Positions 54,158 to 63,200 of a DNA stretch of 64,000 nt are shown here, in pieces (within the stretch, counting starts at the first letter, position 1; each line of letters starts with the position of its first letter). The notes under the pieces are model-generated. The model saw only the letters and a list, made by a program, of their open reading frames with translations, ran no database searches and had not been told where the DNA came from. The DNA comes from Rhodovibrio salinarum DSM 9154 (GTDB taxonomy: Bacteria; Pseudomonadota; Alphaproteobacteria; Kiloniellales; Rhodovibrionaceae): assembly GCF_000515255.1 (NCBI RefSeq), contig NZ_KI911559.1, positions 4,033,347 to 4,097,346 of the forward strand, written 5' to 3'. The position numbers and the translations under genes are program-made.

Positions 54158-55431
54158 CCGAAACGCTGCTGCCGCCCGTCGACGCCCGTCCGGGACCATG
54201 CACGGACACGCCGCCCACGCCCAGGCTCCAAGGCCAGCGCATCCTCTACGTCACCCACCGCTTTCCCTATCCCCCGAACGACGGGGCGCGGGTGCGGGCG
54301 TTTCACGCGATCCGCCATCTTGCCCGGGCGAACGCGGTTACGGTTGCAGCGCCGCTCCGCGGCGATGAGGCTGACCAGATTGCGGCACTGGAGGCGCTTG
54401 GCGTGCGCGTGATCGCCGCCCCGATCCCCCGCGCCGCCGGGCTGATGCGCACCTGCCTGAGTGCCGGCCTGGGCCGCTCCGCCTCGCGCGGGTACTTCGA
54501 CCAGCCGAGCCTGCGCCGCCAGCTCCGAACGCTTGCGGAGAACGGAAACTTCGACCTCGCGGTCGTGCACTGCTCGGCCGTGGCGCCGTATGTCTGCGAG
54601 TTGCCGATTCCGTTCAAAGTTCTCGACTACGTCGACGTGGATTCGGCGAAGTGGCTGGACTATCGACCGTTCGCCACCCCAGCAAAGCGGCTATTGTACA
54701 CACTGGAAGGCCGGTCGCTCGGCCGGCTGGAACGGGCGATGGCGCGGCGCTTCGACCTGTGCCTGTCCACCACCGCGTTCGAGGACGCCACGCTGCAGGC
54801 CCTTGCCGCGACCACGCGGGGCCGGCCGATCGCAAGCGCGGTGGTGCGCAACGGTGTCGACTTGGAGTTCTTCCACCCCTCCCCCGCGCCGTACGATCCC
54901 GACCGGATCTGCTTCCTGGGCCGGATGGACTATTTCCCGAACGAGCAGGCAATGGTGCGTTTCTGCGCCGACGTGCTGCCGCGCCTGCGCGCCGAGCGGC
55001 CGAACCTGCAGCTCACCATCGTCGGCGCCGATCCGGGGCCGGGCGTGCGGGCACTGGCGCAGCTTCCGGGCGTTGAGGTCACGGGGCGCGTACAGGACGT
55101 ACGGCCGTACGTCTGGCGGTCGGCGGCGACCGTGGCGCCGTTGCTGATCGCCCGGGGCACGCAGAACAAGATCCTGGAATCGATGGCGATGGGCGTGCCG
55201 GTGGTGGCGAGCGAGCTGGCCGGCCGTGGTGTTCAGGCGGTGCCGGGCGAACATCTGCTGACCGCCGCCACCCCGGCGGATACCGCCGAGGCCGTGCTAT
55301 CGCTGCTGCGCACACCGGGCGAACGCGCCCGCCTGGCCACCTCGGCGCGGGCGCTCGTCGAACGCGACTACAGCTGGACGACCACGCTGGCGGAGTTCGA
55401 CGCTCGCCTGGCAACCCTCGTCAGCCGCTAG
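54154..55431 (+). CDS. Glycosyltransferase family 4-like, TIGR03087 type
   Basis: The 425-residue protein is a GT-B glycosyltransferase of the exosortase/EpsH1-associated TIGR03087 group. It begins RILYVTHRFPYPPNDGARVRA, contains DYVDVDSAKWLDY, VVRNGVDLEFFHPSPAPY and ICFLGRMDYFPNEQAM, and ends with the donor-binding segment NKILESMAMGVPVVASELAG. Start ATG overlaps the hydrolase 1 stop. It is the last gene of the plus-strand arm. Its stop overlaps that of the convergent epimerase gene. Confidence 0.92.
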   Translation: MTETLLPPVDARPGPCTDTPPTPRLQGQRILYVTHRFPYPPNDGARVRAFHAIRHLARANAVTVAAPLRGDEADQIAALEALGVRVIAAPIPRAAGLMRTCLSAGLGRSASRGYFDQPSLRRQLRTLAENGNFDLAVVHCSAVAPYVCELPIPFKVLDYVDVDSAKWLDYRPFATPAKRLLYTLEGRSLGRLERAMARRFDLCLSTTAFEDATLQALAATTRGRPIASAVVRNGVDLEFFHPSPAPYDPDRICFLGRMDYFPNEQAMVRFCADVLPRLRAERPNLQLTIVGADPGPGVRALAQLPGVEVTGRVQDVRPYVWRSAATVAPLLIARGTQNKILESMAMGVPVVASELAGRGVQAVPGEHLLTAATPADTAEAVLSLLRTPGERARLATSARALVERDYSWTTTLAEFDARLATLVSR

Positions 55432-56564
55432 GACGCCGCAGACACCATCGGCGCCGTCACGCCCGCCGCGCGGGCCAGACTCGCAACCACCCGTTCTGCC
55501 GTATGGCCATCCCACAGCGGGATCGCCTGCGCGGGACCGCGCGCCCCGTCGAGCGCCGCGTCGCCCAACTGTGCGATCGACCCTGGTTCGATCAGGCGGT
55601 TGGTGCCGAGGTCGATCGTGACCGGCCGTTCCGTATTCGGTCGGACGGTCAGGCACGGGATACCGAGGTAGCTTGTCTCCTCCTGAATCCCGCCGGAATC
55701 GGTGACGATCAGGCCCGCCTGTGCAACCAGGCTCATAAACGCGATGTAGCCCTGCGGCTCCAGGAGATGCATCTGCGGGTGCGCCGCGAGCCGCGCCCAA
55801 AGCCCGGCGTCGTTCAGCCGCGCGCGGGTGCGCGGATGGACCGGGAAGACGACCGGCCGCCGCGCGGCGAGCGTCAGCAACTGTTCGCAGATCGTGGCGA
55901 GGCGCACGGGGTCGTCGACGTTCGCGGGTCGGTGGAAGGTCGCCAGCACATAGCCGCTGAGCCCAAGGCTTTCCGGCACGCCGGCGGCGGCGATCGCGGG
56001 CTGCAACATCACCAACGTGTCGATCATGATGTTGCCGACCAGCTCGATCCGCGCAGCCGGCACGTTCTCGGCCAGCAGGTTGTCGACGCCGTCCTGCGAG
56101 GGCGGCCAGAGCAGATCGCACGCCTGATCGGTCAGCAGGCGGTTAATCTCCTCCGGCATGCTGCGGTCGCGCGAACGCAGGCCCGCTTCCAGATGCGCGC
56201 AGGAGATGCCGCGCTTGGCCGCGACCAACGCACAGGCGATCGTCGAGTTGACGTCGCCGACCACGATCGTCCAATCCGGCACGGCGGTGTCGCACAGCGT
56301 ATCGTAGCCCGCCATGATCCGCGCGGTCTGCTGGGCATGGTTGGCACTGCCGACCCCCAGGTGATGGTCCGGGACGGGCAGTTGCAGGTCGGTGAAGAAG
56401 GCATCCGACATCGCCGCGTCGTAGTGCTGGCCGGTATGCACCAGCACCGGCCGCGCCCAGTCCGTGGCCGCGAGGGCATGGTAGAGCGGCGCCACCTTCA
56501 TGAAGTTGGGACGCGCGCCCGCGATCAGATGAACCTGCAACAGGGACGTCAAAGGGAACCTCAC
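55428..56564 (-). CDS. wecB: UDP-N-acetylglucosamine 2-epimerase (non-hydrolysing)
   Basis: The 378-residue enzyme interconverts UDP-GlcNAc and UDP-ManNAc. It begins HLIAGARPNFMKVAPLYHAL and has VLVHTGQHYDAAMSDAFF, CAHLEAGLRSRDRSMPEEIN with catalytic acids, and VTDSGGIQEETSYLGIPCL. The start is a GTG overlapping the stop of the upstream glycosyltransferase. With the UDP-HexNAc dehydrogenase at 36715-38070 it would make UDP-ManNAcA. It is the last gene of a four-gene minus-strand operon that includes two sulfotransferases. Confidence 0.93.
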   Translation of the reverse strand: MRFPLTSLLQVHLIAGARPNFMKVAPLYHALAATDWARPVLVHTGQHYDAAMSDAFFTDLQLPVPDHHLGVGSANHAQQTARIMAGYDTLCDTAVPDWTIVVGDVNSTIACALVAAKRGISCAHLEAGLRSRDRSMPEEINRLLTDQACDLLWPPSQDGVDNLLAENVPAARIELVGNIMIDTLVMLQPAIAAAGVPESLGLSGYVLATFHRPANVDDPVRLATICEQLLTLAARRPVVFPVHPRTRARLNDAGLWARLAAHPQMHLLEPQGYIAFMSLVAQAGLIVTDSGGIQEETSYLGIPCLTVRPNTERPVTIDLGTNRLIEPGSIAQLGDAALDGARGPAQAIPLWDGHTAERVVASLARAAGVTAPMVSAAS

Positions 56565-57916
56565 TCCGCCGGGCGCGGCGCTGTACGGCTGGCCGCAGGG
56601 GTCGGGGACACGGCCAGCACCTGCGTCAGGAAGTCAGGTAGCTGGGCGAACTGGTCGGCGTGGGAGAGGCCGCGGCTGGTGCTTTCGGGCAGCAGCGGCA
56701 AGCTGCCGTGCGCCTGCTTTTCGGCCATCCAGCCGGACAACAGCCGGGCAACCTGCTCGGCGCCCTGGGCCCGAGTGCCGGCCGCGCGCGCGGTCAGGAT
56801 GCGGTCAGGCACCCCGCCTTCCAGGCCGATCAGCAGCACCGGCCGGCGCGCGCCCAGGTACTCGAACAGCTTGCCGGGAACGTTGCCCTGTTCGCGCGGG
56901 TCGTCCCACTGCATCAACAGCAGCACGTCGGCTTCCAACTGCTTCTGCACCGCCTCCGGCTGGCGCACCGGCGGGTGAACGCGCACGCACGCGCTGACAC
57001 CGTACCGCTCGGCAATCGGCCACACGTGCCGCGGCGCGGTGCCGTAGAACTCCACCAGCACCTGCGCCGGATCGGCACCGAGGCGCTGGATCGCCTCGAA
57101 CAGCACGGCGGGATCGCGCCGCCCGGGATAAATGCTGCCGGTGTAGACGACGCGCAGCGGCCCGCCCGATGTCCGCTCGGCCCGCGCGGGATCGACCAAC
57201 TCGGGGTCGTAGCCGTTGTAGAGCGTCAGCACCGGCTTGGCGAAGCGTGCGCGATAGGTCTCCGCCCAAGGCTCGGAGACGGTCACGAGGGCGCGGGAGC
57301 CACGCACGATCCGCCCTTCCAGCCAGCGGTCGAGCGCCGCGCGCAGACGCCCCGGCGGATAGTAGGGATCGTCGCTCCAGCGGTCGCGGAACTCGGTCAC
57401 CAGCGGCACGCCCAGCCCGCGCGCCAGCCGCCAGCCCAGCACCAACGCGCTGAATGGCGGGCCGGAGGCGTAGATCACGTCCGGCGTCCAATCTCGGGTC
57501 AGCGCCCGGCCCGCCTTGAGGCCCGGCGGAATCCATCCGACATAGTAGTCGGGAAACAACAGCAGTTCGCGAAGCTGTCGGCGCCACGTAGTTGCCGCCG
57601 ATGCAGCATCGCCGGCCATTTCGGAGTAGCTAGGCACCAGATTTCCCGACTTGCCCCAGGGGCGCATTAAGACAAGCAGGCGCCGGAGCGCGCCTGACAC
57701 CGGTCGGGTAATACGCGTTAGGTCGCACCAGGATGCAGCCACGACCCGCTCGGCCGGCAGTTTTCCTGAAAGGCCCATGCTAACAGGGATATTCCGAGCG
57801 GTTAGTACACGAACGTCGTGGCCGACGACAGATAGGTGGTTTGCCAGTTCATTAAGCCGCACGGCCGCGATGGTGTTGGTCGGCGGGAAGTACCAAGTGA
57901 CTAGCAGCAAGCGCAT
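56561..57916 (-). CDS. Glycosyltransferase family 4-like (WbuB type)
   Basis: From the ATG at 57916 the protein has 451 residues. It begins MRLLLVTWYFPPTNTIAAVR, the opening of WbuB-like GT4 enzymes, and contains VIYASGPPFSALVLGWRLAR, LVTEFRDRWSDDPYYPPGRL and VLTLYNGYDPELVDPARAER. The C-terminal donor site reads PGKLFEYLGARRPVLLIG. Longer upstream starts look non-coding. It lies 7 bp after a sulfotransferase gene and overlaps wecB. It likely adds a HexNAc-type sugar to a surface glycan. Confidence 0.88.
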   Translation of the reverse strand: MRLLLVTWYFPPTNTIAAVRLNELANHLSVVGHDVRVLTARNIPVSMGLSGKLPAERVVAASWCDLTRITRPVSGALRRLLVLMRPWGKSGNLVPSYSEMAGDAASAATTWRRQLRELLLFPDYYVGWIPPGLKAGRALTRDWTPDVIYASGPPFSALVLGWRLARGLGVPLVTEFRDRWSDDPYYPPGRLRAALDRWLEGRIVRGSRALVTVSEPWAETYRARFAKPVLTLYNGYDPELVDPARAERTSGGPLRVVYTGSIYPGRRDPAVLFEAIQRLGADPAQVLVEFYGTAPRHVWPIAERYGVSACVRVHPPVRQPEAVQKQLEADVLLLMQWDDPREQGNVPGKLFEYLGARRPVLLIGLEGGVPDRILTARAAGTRAQGAEQVARLLSGWMAEKQAHGSLPLLPESTSRGLSHADQFAQLPDFLTQVLAVSPTPAASRTAPRPAE

Positions 57917-57923
57917 GTTCGAC

Positions 57924-58955
57924 CTATCCCGCCATATCAATAGTTGATCTCTGGTCGCCGTCATCCGGTTGTTCCGGCTCGAACGGCTTGGTGTCGAGGC
58001 CTGCCCGCGCATCAGCCAGCTCGGCAAGATCCGCTTCCAGGTCGAACAGACTGGCCGCGCGGGTACCCTGAACAGTTCGCATTACGGTCGCCGCGGCTGG
58101 GAAGATTGTGCGCCAACGTTCCGCGGCGACCTTCGGATTCCGCCGGGTCTCAAAGAATGCTCCGTCGCCGCTTGTGCTCCGCGCGATAAAGGTCTCGCTT
58201 TGCTGATTCCAAGCAAGGCCACAGTGCGCGAAAACGCGCCGGCTTACTCCAACCGGATCGGCACATAGGGATTCGTAAGTAATCACCAAGGGAGCGCGCA
58301 TTTGCTCCAGCGCGCGGTCGTTTAGTACGGCCCAGCGCCACGCCGTTTGGATTTCTGGCGGCTGGGTCTCCAAAAAGTGCGGCGAGATGCCGTACTTGCG
58401 GCCGTGCTCGCAATCCGCGAAGGTGAGCGGGTGCCGGGGCGGCAAGTGCCCGCTGCGCTGGCCCGCCAACACAGATGCCGCGTGACCGCAGGGATGACGC
58501 ACAATCAGCACAGCCGGCATCTCCGGCCAGGCGTGCGTCCACACCGGCGCACGGCCGAGATCGACCGACTTGATGACGACGCGCGGCCAGCCTCGATCGA
58601 CCAAATCCGGCACGCGCAGACGCCGGAACGCTGGGTGCACGTAGTTTTCTGCTCCCTTGAAGCCGTAGATCAACCCAGCCCTTAAGACGCGCGCCACCAA
58701 CGAACGATAGTACTTTCGAAAGATCGGGCGCGCTCCCGCAGCCTTCAGCATCCGGCAGTGACTTAGGCATTCCAGATGCCGGCGAGCCGCGGCGCAATTC
58801 ATCTCGTCAGTCACAAAACCGTAGGAGAGATCCCGATCGATCGTGTCTGGTTCGTGACGGAGCAGCGTTGCCGGATGGCTATCCAGGATCGCACCAAGCC
58901 AGCTGGTGCCAGAACGCGGGGCGCCGATCACGAGAATGGGCGGGACAACAGTCAT
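57924..58955 (-). CDS. Sulfotransferase-family protein
   Basis: The 343-residue protein begins TVVPPILVIGAPRSGTSWLG, the PAPS-binding loop, and has a 3'-phosphate motif VLIVRHPCGHAASVLAG about 140 residues on. The ATG at 58955 has GGGGTG upstream and lies 5 bp after the next sulfotransferase's stop; the frame's earlier starts up to 59090 are rejected. It belongs to the operon with a second sulfotransferase, a GT4 enzyme and wecB, suggesting sulfation of the same glycan. Confidence 0.88.
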   Translation of the reverse strand: MTVVPPILVIGAPRSGTSWLGAILDSHPATLLRHEPDTIDRDLSYGFVTDEMNCAAARRHLECLSHCRMLKAAGARPIFRKYYRSLVARVLRAGLIYGFKGAENYVHPAFRRLRVPDLVDRGWPRVVIKSVDLGRAPVWTHAWPEMPAVLIVRHPCGHAASVLAGQRSGHLPPRHPLTFADCEHGRKYGISPHFLETQPPEIQTAWRWAVLNDRALEQMRAPLVITYESLCADPVGVSRRVFAHCGLAWNQQSETFIARSTSGDGAFFETRRNPKVAAERWRTIFPAAATVMRTVQGTRAASLFDLEADLAELADARAGLDTKPFEPEQPDDGDQRSTIDMAG

Positions 58956-58959
58956 GGTG

Positions 58960-59901
58960 TCACACCCCGGCAGGCAGGCTCGCGGGCTCGCCATATGTCG
59001 GCGCCCCTGCGACCGCTGGCGGGAAAGCGATACCATATCGCTGGGTGAACCGTGCGACATCAGTCTGCAGCAGAGCAGCGATCGCGTCACGGTCCGCCGG
59101 CATCATCTCTGGGATGTCCCGGGTGACCATCGACTTAATCCGCGTATAGAGCGGTTCGGGGAGCAGCCGCCGGGCGCTATTGGCGATCGCTTGCGCGCCG
59201 CGGCGGGAGATTCCGCCACGGGGCAGGATGTGGGCGGCCCCACGAAGGCGGTAGCTCGCGTTCACGCGGTTGCTCGGCATCTCAAGCCCGGAGGCCTGTG
59301 GCAAGCCGATATGGCGGCACACCCGGTCGACGGTGCCCAGCGGGTCGGCGATCATCTCATCCATCCGCAGTACGAGGATAGCATCGTCGGGGAAAGCCCG
59401 CCGGTAGCATTCGAGTTGCCAAGCGTACCGGCTGGCATCGAGGTACCAGGGGTTGGTCAGGACAGCCTGCATGAACGGCCGAGATTCATCACCCGCCATC
59501 ACTGCGTGCCAATAAGCGGAGTGCACTCGTTTCACGGGATCGCGGACCAGGTAAACGATCCTGGCATCTGGCCGGAGCGCGTGGATTCGCTCCGGAACCC
59601 CGACAAGCGGCCCCGCGGATCGCTCATCGCTGGGTGCAACGCTGTAGCTCACAGACGCGTCCAGTAGCACCTTTCCGATCTCGTCAGCCGGAAAGCAGTT
59701 TCGATACCAGGAAAGGCCGCGATCTTGATGACGGGTGAAAAAATCTGGTTCCTTCGGTTCAGCAACCGCGATTTGCGGATGCCGAGCAAGGCAGGTGGCA
59801 AAATAGGTGGTTGCACACTTTTGAGCCCCGATCAGGAAAAGGGCTGGCGGGAACGACGCAAATGACACGTCGCCACGCGATGATTGGTTGATCTGGGTCA
59901 T
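58960..59901 (-). CDS. Sulfotransferase domain protein (heparan-sulfate-like)
   Basis: The 313-residue protein resembles the heparan sulfate N-deacetylase/sulfotransferase-type fold. PALFLIGAQKCATTYFATCL has the phosphosulfate loop. KEPDFFTRHQDRGLSWYRNCF and RIVYLVRDPVKRVHSAYWH are typical of the family. It is the first gene of the four-gene minus-strand operon. The acceptor is unknown but is likely a surface polysaccharide. Confidence 0.9.
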   Translation of the reverse strand: MTQINQSSRGDVSFASFPPALFLIGAQKCATTYFATCLARHPQIAVAEPKEPDFFTRHQDRGLSWYRNCFPADEIGKVLLDASVSYSVAPSDERSAGPLVGVPERIHALRPDARIVYLVRDPVKRVHSAYWHAVMAGDESRPFMQAVLTNPWYLDASRYAWQLECYRRAFPDDAILVLRMDEMIADPLGTVDRVCRHIGLPQASGLEMPSNRVNASYRLRGAAHILPRGGISRRGAQAIANSARRLLPEPLYTRIKSMVTRDIPEMMPADRDAIAALLQTDVARFTQRYGIAFPPAVAGAPTYGEPASLPAGV

Positions 59902-60214
59902 AAGCGAGGCGTCCTAATATACGGTTCGCGGATGGCGATGCGTCGAGCGGCGGTTGACCCGAAAAAGGCCAAGCCAAGTTCAGGAGACGACAATCTTGTC
60001 GTCGCAACTTGGGTTCGATACGCCCATCGCCAACAACAGTGCCTAAGCGACCTTAGAGCGGCCATATCACGGTTGGCTGATCAGGCGTGCGCAAAAGGAG
60101 TAGTGCCGACGATTGCCAACTCGCGCCCTGAACAAAGCAAACCTCCCTCCAGCCGCCACTGGTTGGAGGGAGGTTGCCATCGCTTGGCCCGTCACTGCGA
60201 CGGCGGGCTGCTAA
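59902..60214. other. Intergenic region between sulfotransferase operon and RTX gene
   Basis: This 313-bp stretch holds the promoter side of the sulfotransferase operon (near 59910-60000) and a strong terminator of the RTX gene at 60140-60175. A plus-strand frame through it lacks coding character. No RNA gene was seen. Confidence 0.5.
60140..60175 (-). terminator. Rho-independent terminator of the RTX gene
   Basis: AACCTCCCTCCA (60140-60151) pairs perfectly over 12 bp with TGGAGGGAGGTT (60164-60175) around a 12-nt loop. On the minus strand the hairpin is followed by TTTGCTTTGTT, a T-rich tract. It lies about 40 bp past the stop of the RTX gene. Confidence 0.88.
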
Positions 60215-63200
60215 TCAGACATTGTCATAGACCAACATGTCGCTCGGGCTGGAGACGCCCAGCAACTGGAACTGGCCGTCCTCGTAGACGCCATCGTCAA
60301 ACCGCAGCGCCTCGACATTGGCGAGCTTATCCTGGCCCTCGTCGCTCATAAGAGCCTTCACCCGAAATTCGCCGTTGCGCTCCTCGATCTGATAGTCCGC
60401 ATAGGATTCTTCAAAATACGCGATGTCGTAACCCGCGCCCCCATCGAACCGGTCGGACCCGCTACGGCCAATGAAGTGATCGTCGCCCTGGCTACCGGTC
60501 ACGATATCGTGGCCGCCGCCGCCGTCGATCAGCTCAATGTCGACCAACTCGGTATCCGAAAAGTCCAGTCGGTCTCGGCTGCCGGTGCTGCGGATCGCGT
60601 CGCTGCCGCCGCCGCCGTCGATCCGCTCCAGCGACGCGAAGCCCCGCAAGCCGAACAGATCATCTCCGTCCAGGCCTTGCAGTATATCGACGCCAGCGCC
60701 GCCATCGATGGTGTCCAGCCCCTCAGCGCCGAAGAAAATGTCGTCGCCGCTGCCCCCCGCGAGCTGGTCGTCGCCGCCGCCGCCGTAGATGTGGTCAGCG
60801 AAGACCGTTCCAGTAACGATGTCATGCCCCCCCAGCGTGTCGATGATGTAACCCTCGGCCGCGCCCGAAAGGTCGACCTTGTCGCGGTAGGCAATCCCGG
60901 TAAAGGTCTGAGTCGGGCTGATCACCGCGGCCGTGACATCGATCACCAGTTCGCCCGTGGCACCGCCGCCTTGGCCATCCTCGACTGTATAGCTCAGACG
61001 GTGGGTGCCGGCTGAGCCCGCTTCGGCGGTGTAGACGATCTGACCGTCTTCTTGGAAAGTCGTCTTGCCGCCCCCTTCGGCGGTGACCGACGCCAAGGTG
61101 AGCGTGTCCCCGTCGATGTCGGTGTCGTTGGCCAGTACGTCAACTACGGTCTTGTCGCCTTCCTCCATGCTAGCTTGGTCGTCCACCACAACCGGGGCAT
61201 CGTTGACCGGCATCACCTCAATCCCGACCGTCGCAGTGGAGACATTGCCGGCGGCATCGAGAAGACTGTAGGCGAAACCGTCTGCCCCGTTGAAGTCAAC
61301 ATCGGGCGTATAGGTGACGCCCCCGTCCGCCTCCAGCACAGCCGTGCCGTGCTCGGGCACGGTGATATCCTGGACGGTCGTTCCGGACGGCACCATGTCA
61401 TTCGCTAGAACATCCAGCGACAGCGATCCGTCCTCGGCCAGGCTGCCGGTATCATCGACCGCCTCCACGAACTCTGGCTCCGTGTCGGAGGGTGTGGTTT
61501 CACCTCCGCCGTCCGGCAGACCGTTGGCGCCAGCGGTGAAGGTACCGTTCTGCCACTGACCGTCCTTGAACTGCAGCACCTCGATCCCGTTCAGCTTGTC
61601 AGTGCTCTCGTCGCTGACGAGCGCGGCTACGTCCAGATTGCCGCCTTTCTGAGTGACGGTGTAGTCGGCGTAGTTCCCGTCGAACACGGCCATATCGACA
61701 CCAGCCCCGCCTGCGATCTGATCGGCGCCGGCGCCACCCCGAAAGAAATCGTTGCCTGCGCTGCCGGTCAGGATGTCGTGGCCGCCCGCCCCGTCGATCA
61801 CGGCGATGTTTCTGATCTCGGTAGTCGATAAGTCCAGGCGGTCGCGAGTGGAGGTTCCCATGATCCGGTTGGTCCCCGCGCCGCCATCGATGATTTCGAT
61901 GCCGGCGAGGTCCCGCAGACCGATCAAGTCGTCGCCGGCGCCGCCCAGCAAACGGTCGACCCCCGCGCCGCCATCGACCTGGTCGAGGCCCGCGTCGCCG
62001 TCGACCCGGAAAACGTCATTGCCGGCGCCGCCACTCAGCTGATCGTCGCCGGTGCCGCCGGTGATATCGTCCGCGAACGCAGAGCCAGTCACGACGTCAT
62101 GGCCACCGCGGGCATCGACGGCCTGCCCGTCGGTCTTGTTGCTGAGGTCGATGGTATCGCGGTAGTCCGTGCCTGCAACCGTGCCGGTTGACGCGAACTC
62201 GATCGAAACCCGCGCCGTCGCGCTGCCGCCATCGCCGTCGGATACATGGTAGACGAACGCGCCCTCCGTGGTCGAAGAACCATCGGGGGTGAAAGTGACG
62301 ATCCCGTCAGACAGCCTGACCGTGCCGTTCTGAGCGCTCGAGACGCCGCTTACCTTCAGCGGATCGCCATCAGCGTCGCTATCGTTCGCAAACAGAGTGT
62401 CTACGCTGATCGACTGCATCTCGCCCGCCACGCCGGAGACGCTGTCGTCCGCGGCTAACGGTGGCGTGTTACCGTGGGTCCCACCGTCACCTTGCACCGT
62501 CACGATCACCTTGCCGGTAGCCGTGTTCCCGTCGGCGTCGGCAACCTTGTAGGTGAAGCTGTCTTCGCCGACAAACCCGTCAGCGGGCTGATAGGTGATC
62601 TTGCTATCACTCGTGATGCTACTGGTCCCAGCGCTCGGCATGGCGACGCTGACCAGTTGCAGCTGGCCGCCCTGCAGGTCGATGTCGTTCGCAAGCGGAT
62701 CGATCACGACCGCAGTAGCCGCCTCAGCCGCGACCTCGTCGGCGCCGGCAATCGGGGCGTTCCGCGTTATTTGAGCGTTCCGCGTACCGTAATGCTCGCT
62801 CACGGCACCCTTCTCCAGCGCGCCGATGTCCGGGGCAGCACCGACGTAACCGTCCGTGACGCCGTGGATGACCGTTCCCGCATCGAGGGCGCTGGACACG
62901 TCCGCCAACACCAGGCTGGCGAGGTCGGCTTCGCGGAACTCGGAGAAGGCGGCCGTCGCCTCCGCCAGGCTCAACCCAGCGAAGATCGCTTCACCTTCCA
63001 ACAGCTGGTCGTTGTCGCCCTGCGATCCGGCCTGCCAGGCGGCGAAGTCACCGAAAGTGCCGACGCCACCGACCTGGAAGCGCCCATCGTAAGACCATGC
63101 GTTGAAGTCCATCGTCAGGTCGTCGAAAATCGTCGTATCCGCACGCACCGTGTCCGCGCTCTGACCATCGCCCACGAACAGGTTATTCACGATGTGCGTA

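Noticed and set aside
60215-62100. Repetitive GC-rich DNA that could be mistaken for a tandem or CRISPR repeat array
   Set aside because: The repetition is the coding of RTX nonapeptides in one long frame; there are no equal-length spacers or conserved palindromic repeats.
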